Positions 13,084 to 18,416 of a stretch of 18,416 bases of DNA are shown in pieces. The DNA comes from JBDSSS01 sp039928615 (lineage in GTDB: Bacteria > Actinomycetota > Actinomycetes > Actinomycetales > Dermatophilaceae). The position numbers were made by a program, and so were the translations under genes. The stretch lies in NCBI GenBank assembly GCA_039928615.1, contig JBDSSS010000028.1, positions 1-18,416 of the forward strand, in the 5' to 3' direction. How positions within the stretch are numbered: position 1 is the stretch's first letter; the number at the start of each line of letters is the position of its first letter. The notes beneath the pieces were generated by a model. It made no database searches and had not been told where the DNA came from. It saw only the letters and a list, made by a program, of their open reading frames with translations.

Positions 13084-16000
13084 TCACTCGTAGTGCGGAG
13101 GCCGCTGCTCCTCGAGCCAGCGGTCGCGCTCGGACGGGTCGGCCGGTCGCTCGCCCCAACCGAGGTCGGTGTCGTCGCGGGTCTGCTTCGCGGAGACCCC
13201 GCCGGCGTCGTCGCCATCGGGGTCCTCGGCCTCCGCCGCGGCGCCGGTCCCCTTGCGGAAGACGCGGCGGCGCTTGAGCCGGCCGATGCCCCGGCCCTTG
13301 CCGTCGGCTGGTGCGGCCTCGGGGCCGGGGTCCGTGGCGTCCTCCGTGGGTGCGGCGGCCAGGGCGGCCGCGGTCGCTGCGTCGTGGAGGGTGTCGGGCG
13401 CGTCGGGTCCGTTGTCCCTGGCCAGCGCGACGATCCGCGCGATCTGGCGGGCGGGGTCGCGGAAGAGGTCGGTGCTCCACACCCGGACGTGGGTCCAGCC
13501 GAGCCGTTCGAGCTGCTCGGGGCGCAGACGGTCACGCTCGCGGGTGCTGCGCAGAGCGGCATACCGAGGGCCGTCGGTCTCGATCGCGAGGAGTGCGCGG
13601 CCGGGGTGGTAGGGGTCCTCGACGGCGAGGTCGATGCGCTGGGTCGCGTTGCCGTAGTCCTCGTGGACGGTGAGGCCCTCGCGGCGCAGGCGGCGCGCGA
13701 GGTCCTGGCGGAGCGGGTCGCCCTTGGCCGGGCGGTCGGCCTGCTTCTCCGGCTCCGGCCGGCCGGCCTCGGACTGCTCCTGGGCGTAGGCGAGGAAGTC
13801 GCGGAGCATCTGGGCGCCGCGGGCCTTGAGCCGGGTCGCGTCGAGGTCGGTCGCGGCGAGCACGGAGACGACCGTCATCCGGCGACGGGCGCGGGTGATG
13901 GCGACGTTGAGGCGGCGCTCGCCACCCTCGATGTTGAGCGGGCCGAAGCGGTAGAGGACGCGCCCGTGCGGGGTCTTGCCGTAGCCGACGGACAGGATGA
14001 TCGCGTCGCGTTCGTCGCCCTGGACACGCTCGAGGTTCTTGACGAAGAAGCGCTCCTCGCGGTCGTCGGCGAAGAAGGCCGACACGTCGGGGGCGGTCCG
14101 CAGCGCAGCAGTGACGGCCTCGTCGAGGCGCTCGGCGTGGCGGATGCCGAGGGCGATGACGCCGAGCGACTCCTCCGGCCGGGTGCGGGCGTGCTCGAGG
14201 ACGAGCTCGACGACCCGGGTGACCTCGGCGTCGGTCGTCTCGATCGAGGTCGCGCCGGGGACGACGGTCGCGACGCCGTCGACCTGCTCGAAGACGAGGG
14301 CCGAGTCGATCTGCGTCCCGGGGAAGGTCGTCAGGCCGCCGTCGTAGAGCTGCTCGTTGGCAAAGGCGATGAGGCGCTCGTCGCGGCTGCGGTAGTGCCA
14401 CGTGAGCCGGCGGCTCGGCAGGGCTGCGGTGAGCACGTCGAGGATCGACTCGAAGCCCTCGGTGAGGGTCTCCCCCGTGCCGTCGGCCTCGGGCTCGGCG
14501 TCGGAGACGACGGTGAAGAAGTTCGACGGGGGCAGCTGCTTCTCGTCGCCGGCGACGACGACCTGGCGGGCACGCGACACGGCCGAGATCGCCTGGGCCG
14601 GCTGGATCTGGGAGGCCTCGTCGAAGATGACGACGTCGAACCATCGGCCGGGCGGCAGGGTCGAGGCGACGACGAGCGGGCTCATCGCCCAGCAGGGCTT
14701 GGCGGCGGTGAGCGTCGCGGACACTTGCGGCATGAGGTCGCGCAGCGGCCGGTGGCGGCGGGCCTTGCCGCCCTCGGCCCGGACGAGGGCCTCGTGCGAC
14801 GGGTGGTCGGCGAGGACCTCGCGGATGTTGCGGCTCACCGCGGCGCGCACGCGCTCGACGGTGCCGTCGAGGTGGGCCCGGTCGGCGGACGCGAACTCGG
14901 CGACGTCGCGTCGCAGCGCGGCCCCGTCGTGGGCGCCGTAGGCGGCGTCGCGGACGGTGATCTCCTGGATGAGCGAGGCCCACCAGACATGGTCGACCTC
15001 CGACGCGACGTCGTCGGTCGCCACGCCACGGGCGGCGAGGTCGTCGACGAGGCCACCGAGGCCCGCGGCTCGGACCTCGTCGAGGGTCGAGGTGACCTGC
15101 GGGAGGACGGCGATCCGGTCGGGGCGCGAGGCGAGGTCGGCGAGGCGGGCCTTGAGCTCGGCGAGCGGCAGGGTGGCGAGGTCGACGCCGTCGCTCGGCG
15201 GGCGAAGCCGCGAGGTGAGCCAGTCGAGGTCGGTGCCGAGGGTATCGAGCAGGGCCAGGCCCTCGTCGACGCGTGGGGAGATCTCGGGGCGACCGCCGCC
15301 GCCGACGAGGGTGTGCCAGTGGGCGCGCTGCTCGCTGGCCGTGACGAGCTCGTCGTGCAGGCGGGCCGGCGGGCGACCCGGGCGGAGCAGCTTCTTCGTC
15401 GCGCGGCGGGTGCGCCAGCGGGCGGCCATGCCGACGTGGATGTCGCGGTTGGCGCGCCAGTCGCGGGTCGCCGTCGCGGCGATGTGCTCGTCGAGGGGGG
15501 TGTCGAAGACCTCGGGGCGGAAGACCTCGAGGGTGCCGCGGACCTTGGCCATCGTGTCGAAGGCGGCGCGCCACTCGGCGAGCGTGTCGACCTCGGGGAC
15601 GTGGGACTCGGCGAGGATCTCGTGAAGGGTGCGGGCGATGTCGTCGAGCCCGCCGGTGCTGTAGCGACGGGTGATGTCGAGGGCGCGCGACGCGTCGTCG
15701 CCGGTGAGGATCCGGGCGCCGAACCAGTCGTCGTCGCCGTCGGGCGTCCACGCGCCGAGGCCACAGGCGTCGCGGAGGCGGCGGCCGAGCTCGATGGCGC
15801 GGACCCGGGTCAGGGCGGTGATCGTCGCGCTGTCGAGCCGGACCCGTGACGCCGGCGCGGGCTTGCGGGTGGCGAGCTCGGCCATCGCGGTCTGGACCTC
15901 GTGGGCGGAGACGCCCCACGGGTCGCGGGTGCGGTGCATCGCCTCGACGTGGCGGACGAGGTGCTCCCGGCTCTCTCGTAGCACCGGCCCGGTGCGGTCG

Positions 16001-17154
16001 GGGCGCGGCACGACCTCCTCGGCGGCCGCGTCGAGGGCGGAGACGAACTGGCGGGCGATGGAGCGGCGGTTGGTCGTGCCGTCGTAGGCGTCGAGGACGA
16101 GCTCACCGAGGCCGCGCCGGTCGAGCCGGTCGAGCACGGCGTCGATGGCGGCGCGCTTCTCGGCGACGAAGAGGGTCGACTTGCCCTCTGCGGCGAGCGC
16201 CGCGATGAGGTTGGCGATCGTCTGGGACTTGCCGGTGCCGGGCGGACCCTTGATGACGAGGTGGGCCCCGGCGCGGACGGCGTCGATGGCCGCGTGCTGG
16301 GAGGAGTCGGCGTCGAGGACGAGGTGCTCGTGGTCGGGGTCGGGGTCCGCCTCGCCCTCGGGGACGCGGACACGGACCGCGGCGAGCGCCGACTCGTCGC
16401 CGGCGAGAGCCGCGACGACGTCGTGGTCGGCGAGGGTCGCGCCCTGCAGGCCGAGGTCGGCGACCATCGGCAGCTTCGCGTAGGAGAACGTGCCGAGGAC
16501 GAGGCGCGGGGCCACCGAGAACTCGGGGACGCGGTCGCACGCACGGGTGAGAGCGGCATACGCCGGGTAGGGGTCGAAACCACTACCTGCGGTCGCGAGG
16601 TCGGCGAGCGCGTCGCCGTTGATCTCGATGCCCTGCTCGGAGCGGAGGTACTCGCGGAGCACGGGGTTGAACTCGACGTCGGGTCCGAGGTCGAGCTCGA
16701 AGTCCTCCTGGGCGGCGCCGGTCGGGCGCAGGACGCAGGAGCGGAGCAGCACGGGAGCGGCCGGCGGGCGGGCCGCGCGCGGCACCGACCACGTCGCCAT
16801 CCCGATCGCGATGAACCCGGCTGCGATGCCGCGCTCCTCCCGCAGCTCGAGCGCCTTGGCGCGGATCGAGCGGGCCCGGCGGCGGGCCTCGTCGAGCGCG
16901 GCCGGCTCCCGGACGACGTCGGACAGGCGGGTCTTGCGTCCGGCGAGCAACATCGAGACGCCGCCGGGGTGGGCCGTCGTCAGGTCGAGGGTGCCGGAGG
17001 GGAGGTCGCGGTACCAGAGCAGCGAGTTGCGCCCGCCGAGGTCGACGAGGGTGCGCTGCCAGCTCTTGACCGCGGCGGCGACCCGGTCGGCGCGCGGGTC
17101 GCCCGAGCCCGAGGTGGTCCCGGATGCGGCAGCGGGACTCGGAGGACTCGTCAT
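13084..17154 (-). CDS. DUF4011 - SF1 helicase - Vsr-like nuclease fusion protein
   Basis: A 1356-residue multidomain enzyme. The N-terminus (about 25-90) is DUF4011-like (SWQRTLVDLGGRNSLLWYRD). The SF1 helicase (AAA_11/AAA_12) has Walker A GPPGTGKS at 303-310, a long insertion of about 500 residues, Walker B DEAS at 845-848, GDEKQLPPSNFF, then EERFFVKNLERVQGDERDAI and NVAITRARRR (1083-1092), motifs V and VI. Residues about 1145-1245 look like the Vsr/MTES_1575 restriction-endonuclease fold: RIDLAV with Asp1175, AIETDGPRY with Glu1192, then RERDRLRPEQLERLGW and RVWSTDLFRD. A basic linker and a short acidic tail close the protein. Proteins of this type act on nucleic acids, and related architectures have been described as antiphage factors. 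ATG 17154 follows TAGCCT by 6 nt, suggesting a leaderless message. Confidence 0.9.
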   Translation of the reverse strand: MTSPPSPAAASGTTSGSGDPRADRVAAAVKSWQRTLVDLGGRNSLLWYRDLPSGTLDLTTAHPGGVSMLLAGRKTRLSDVVREPAALDEARRRARSIRAKALELREERGIAAGFIAIGMATWSVPRAARPPAAPVLLRSCVLRPTGAAQEDFELDLGPDVEFNPVLREYLRSEQGIEINGDALADLATAGSGFDPYPAYAALTRACDRVPEFSVAPRLVLGTFSYAKLPMVADLGLQGATLADHDVVAALAGDESALAAVRVRVPEGEADPDPDHEHLVLDADSSQHAAIDAVRAGAHLVIKGPPGTGKSQTIANLIAALAAEGKSTLFVAEKRAAIDAVLDRLDRRGLGELVLDAYDGTTNRRSIARQFVSALDAAAEEVVPRPDRTGPVLRESREHLVRHVEAMHRTRDPWGVSAHEVQTAMAELATRKPAPASRVRLDSATITALTRVRAIELGRRLRDACGLGAWTPDGDDDWFGARILTGDDASRALDITRRYSTGGLDDIARTLHEILAESHVPEVDTLAEWRAAFDTMAKVRGTLEVFRPEVFDTPLDEHIAATATRDWRANRDIHVGMAARWRTRRATKKLLRPGRPPARLHDELVTASEQRAHWHTLVGGGGRPEISPRVDEGLALLDTLGTDLDWLTSRLRPPSDGVDLATLPLAELKARLADLASRPDRIAVLPQVTSTLDEVRAAGLGGLVDDLAARGVATDDVASEVDHVWWASLIQEITVRDAAYGAHDGAALRRDVAEFASADRAHLDGTVERVRAAVSRNIREVLADHPSHEALVRAEGGKARRHRPLRDLMPQVSATLTAAKPCWAMSPLVVASTLPPGRWFDVVIFDEASQIQPAQAISAVSRARQVVVAGDEKQLPPSNFFTVVSDAEPEADGTGETLTEGFESILDVLTAALPSRRLTWHYRSRDERLIAFANEQLYDGGLTTFPGTQIDSALVFEQVDGVATVVPGATSIETTDAEVTRVVELVLEHARTRPEESLGVIALGIRHAERLDEAVTAALRTAPDVSAFFADDREERFFVKNLERVQGDERDAIILSVGYGKTPHGRVLYRFGPLNIEGGERRLNVAITRARRRMTVVSVLAATDLDATRLKARGAQMLRDFLAYAQEQSEAGRPEPEKQADRPAKGDPLRQDLARRLRREGLTVHEDYGNATQRIDLAVEDPYHPGRALLAIETDGPRYAALRSTRERDRLRPEQLERLGWTHVRVWSTDLFRDPARQIARIVALARDNGPDAPDTLHDAATAAALAAAPTEDATDPGPEAAPADGKGRGIGRLKRRRVFRKGTGAAAEAEDPDGDDAGGVSAKQTRDDTDLGWGERPADPSERDRWLEEQRPPHYE

Positions 17155-17160
17155 CCCTGC

Positions 17161-17166
17161 AGGCTA
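17161..17166 (-). promoter_or_regulatory. -10 element for the helicase-nuclease gene (leaderless layout)
   Basis: Minus-strand TAGCCT at 17166-17161 is followed by 6 nt (GCAGGG) and then ATG 17154. The GCAGGG is too close to the ATG to be an effective ribosome binding site. No -35 stands out. Confidence 0.45.
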
Positions 17167-17332
17167 ACGAATGTCCGTGGGTGCTCAGACCCGACAGACC
17201 GGCAGGGGCGCGGTGAGCTGGGTCGGGCCGCGGGTCCGAGGGTCGCATGCCGGGTGCTGGCGTCGAGTCGGTCGGGTCGGCCCTTGTGGTGGGCGGGGTG
17301 ACGCCGTGTCGCAGGGCACTGGCCGCTCCTGA

Positions 17333-17338
17333 CAGAAT
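17333..17338 (+). promoter_or_regulatory. Possible -10 element for tRNA-Arg
   Basis: CAGAAT at 17333-17338 lies 16 nt before the tRNA 5' end, which would put the start of transcription about 10 nt upstream of the mature tRNA. No clear -35. The rest of the 200-bp gap from the helicase gene shows no other feature. Confidence 0.3.
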
Positions 17339-17354
17339 GGGCCGCGCTTGTCCC

Positions 17355-17430
17355 GCCCTCGTAGCTCAGGGGATAGAGCACCGCTCTCCTAAAGCGGGTG
17401 TCGCAGGTTCGAATCCTGCCGGGGGCACCA
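17355..17430 (+). tRNA. tRNA-Arg (anticodon CCU)
   Basis: A complete 76-nt cloverleaf with CCA encoded. The acceptor stem GCCCTCG pairs with CGGGGGC (one T-G pair). The D arm is GCTC...GAGC, and the anticodon stem CCGCT/AGCGG encloses the loop CTCCTAA with anticodon CCT. The T arm is GCAGG-TTCGAAT-CCTGC. It reads AGG codons. Genes for this tRNA are frequent integration sites in actinobacteria, which matters because mobile remnants begin directly to its right. Confidence 0.97.
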
Positions 17431-17523
17431 GCCAGCACCAGCCGCAACCAACCACCATCACCCGGTGACAGCGGTCAAGTCCGGATCGGTGGTGTACGAC
17501 GGTGATCCGTCGGGGTCGTTCGG
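17431..17523. other. Presumed 3'-terminal segment of the IS256-family element
   Basis: The 93 bp between the tRNA and the transposase stop contain GGTCAAGTCCGGATCGGTGG (17472-17491) and then GTGTACGACGG. GGTCAAGT followed by a G/T-rich stretch resembles the terminal repeats of actinobacterial IS256-family elements, so the element probably ends near 17470. The opposite end is missing, so no inverted-repeat partner or target duplication can be confirmed. Confidence 0.35.
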
Positions 17524-18141
17524 TCAAGCGTTGATGGCGCCGGCGATCAGGTCGGGGGTCACCTCCTGGGACTGGTCGTCGAGGGTGCGTTTCGTCAAGA
17601 CGGCTCGGGCCTTGGCCAGGGCTTCGAGGCCGAGGTAGCGGCGTTGTTCTGCCCACTCGTCGTGCTGCTCAGCGAGGACTGCCCCGACCAAGCGGATGAC
17701 GGCCTCGCGGTTCGGGAAGATCCCGACGACGTCGGTGCGGCGGCGGATCTCACGGTTGAGCCGCTCGTTCGGGTTGTTCGACCAGATCTGACGCCAGATC
17801 TCCTTCGGGAAGACGGTGAACGCGAGGATGTCCGCACGGGCCAGCTCGAGGTGCTCCGCGACGGCCGGGAGCTTCTCGTACAGGCCCTCGAGGACCCGGT
17901 CGAACTGCGCGTTCACGGACTCGGCGTCGGGCTGGTCATACACGGAGTGCAGCAGCGCTCTGACCCACCCTCATTGCGGCTTCGGCGTCACGGCCATGAG
18001 GTTGGCGGCGTAGTGGGTGCGGCACCGCTGCCAGGACGCCGCCGGCAGAATCGCGCCGATCGCGTCCACGAGTCCGGAGTGCGCCTCGGAGGTCACTAGC
18101 GCAACGTCCTTAAGTCCGCGGGCGGTCAGGTCCCGGTAATG
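17524..18141 (-). pseudogene. IS256-family transposase remnant, 5'-truncated with an in-frame stop
   Basis: Reading leftward from 18141, the frame gives HYRDLTARGLKDVALVTSEA, then HSGLVDAIGAILP, CRTHYAANLMAVTPKPQ, a TGA stop at 17971-17973, and in the same frame GWVRALLHSVYDQPDAESVN on to the normal C-terminus. Blocks such as FPKEIWRQIWSNNPNERLNR (with the Glu of the DDE triad nearby) and VGIFPNREAVIRLVGAVLAE are characteristic of the IS256 family. The family is about 400 residues; the N-terminal half, including the DNA-binding region and first catalytic Asp, is absent, since similarity stops near 18141. Both truncation and nonsense codon make it non-functional. The shorter open frame 17524-17943 is just its 3' part. 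Confidence 0.88.
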
Positions 18142-18147
18142 TGTCGG

Positions 18148-18171
18148 TGCCGGTTCGGCGAACAGCCGGCA
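18148..18171. repeat. Nested inverted repeat upstream of the ANTAR gene
   Basis: TGCCGG (18148-18153) and CCGGCA (18166-18171) are perfect 6-bp inverted arms. Inside and overlapping them is GTTCG-G-CGAAC (18153-18163), an odd-centred palindrome. The structure ends 29 nt before the ANTAR start codon. It could be an operator or an RNA hairpin in the leader. Confidence 0.4.
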
Positions 18172-18200
18172 GCCCAGCTCGGATGGGGGAGGAGCTGTCG

Positions 18201-18416
18201 ATGACAGCCGCCTCGCAGGCCAGCCCGACGCCCCCTGATGCAGAGCCCCACCACGTGGCCCCCGAGGCCGACGACTCTCAGACCGAGAGCGAGAAGTTCA
18301 TCCTTGAGATGCTCCAGCGCCTGGACGCCGCCGACACCGAAGCCGGGAACCTACGCCAGGCCCTGGTCAACAGCCGCGACATCGGTGCGGCTGTGGGCAT
18401 CCTCATGGTTCAACAC
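18201..18416 (+). CDS. ANTAR-domain regulator, 3' end off the window
   Basis: The first 72 codons of a gene that continues past the right edge. ATG 18201 is preceded by a very strong ribosome binding site (GGGGGAGGAG, 6-nt spacing). The first 30 residues are Pro/Ala/Glu/Asp-rich and probably disordered. ESEKFILEMLQRLDAADTEA then leads into LRQALVNSRDIGAAVGILMV, which matches the first helix of an ANTAR domain (family pattern AL-SR-IG-A-GILM). ANTAR proteins bind paired hexaloop RNA hairpins and prevent transcription termination. No GAF or receiver domain precedes it, so it would be a small ANTAR-only protein, of the kind common on actinobacterial accessory DNA. Its short N-terminal region could be a coiled coil. 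The rest of the domain is not visible. Confidence 0.8.
   Translation, partial: MTAASQASPTPPDAEPHHVAPEADDSQTESEKFILEMLQRLDAADTEAGNLRQALVNSRDIGAAVGILMVQH

Noticed and set aside
12859..15849. 996-codon plus-strand frame
   Set aside because: Antisense of the helicase-nuclease gene, which carries all helicase motifs on the minus strand.
17151..17447. 98-codon minus-strand frame with PPAGFEPATPALGERCSIP-like sequence
   Set aside because: Antisense translation of the tRNA gene, a well-known spurious annotation.
17247..17468. 73-codon plus-strand frame across the tRNA gene
   Set aside because: It runs through the whole tRNA-Arg gene; the ending LVAQGIEHRSPKAGVAGSNP is the usual false translation of a tRNA.
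18153..18163. GTTCG-G-CGAAC palindrome as a LexA/SOS box
   Set aside because: Actinobacterial SOS boxes have the half-sites in the opposite order (GAAC-N4-GTTC). The order and spacing here do not fit.
1..18416. CRISPR array, rRNA, or prophage structural genes
   Set aside because: No regularly spaced direct repeats, rRNA sequence or phage structural motifs were seen anywhere in the window.

Overview
The window is GC-rich chromosomal DNA with near-exclusive G/C third codon positions, GTG starts and actinobacterial gene families and gene order. The layout (galU-type gene, moeA, rimJ and sepX on one side of a divergent 5-formyl-THF cyclo-ligase; FmdB, mscL and relatives beyond it) matches a neighbourhood conserved from Mycobacterium to Streptomyces. 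Family content (a eukaryotic-type UDP-glucose pyrophosphorylase, a DUF4011 helicase) points to Micrococcales, probably Intrasporangiaceae/Dermatophilaceae (Janibacter/Tetrasphaera-like). That placement is an inference.

Left arm, 1-4823, minus strand: one probable operon reading leftward. It holds a single-frame fusion of UDP-glucose pyrophosphorylase to MoeA, then moaC, mog and a RimJ-type acetyltransferase, with 1-nt gaps or short overlaps between genes. The 5' part of sepX (septum-associated membrane protein) follows and runs off the left edge. MoaC, Mog and MoeA are successive molybdenum-cofactor enzymes; the pyrophosphorylase supplies UDP-glucose.

Middle, 4824-12579: a 58-bp divergent region carries two overlapping -10 elements. 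A 12-codon leaderless upstream ORF is positioned to couple translation to the 5-formyl-THF cyclo-ligase gene. A convergent, membrane-anchored penicillin acylase-family hydrolase follows, then a rightward group: NhaP2-type K+/H+ antiporter, FmdB-type zinc-ribbon protein with a Ser/Gly-rich tail, MTA phosphorylase, SAF-domain membrane protein and MscL. A TPR protein converges on mscL at a shared hairpin.

Right arm, 12980-18416: a 1356-aa protein joins DUF4011, an SF1 helicase and a Vsr-like nuclease, a candidate single-gene defence factor. Next come tRNA-Arg(CCU), a decayed IS256-family transposase (5'-truncated and carrying an in-frame stop) and the start of an ANTAR-domain regulator cut by the right edge. 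This end looks like the edge of an accessory region.

Points most worth checking: the pyrophosphorylase-MoeA fusion, the overlapping promoters with the coupled uORF, the helicase-nuclease, a recurrent leaderless promoter layout (TANNNT then 6-7 nt then the start codon) at five transcription units, and the replacement of GTACGCC by GTATGCC throughout the window.
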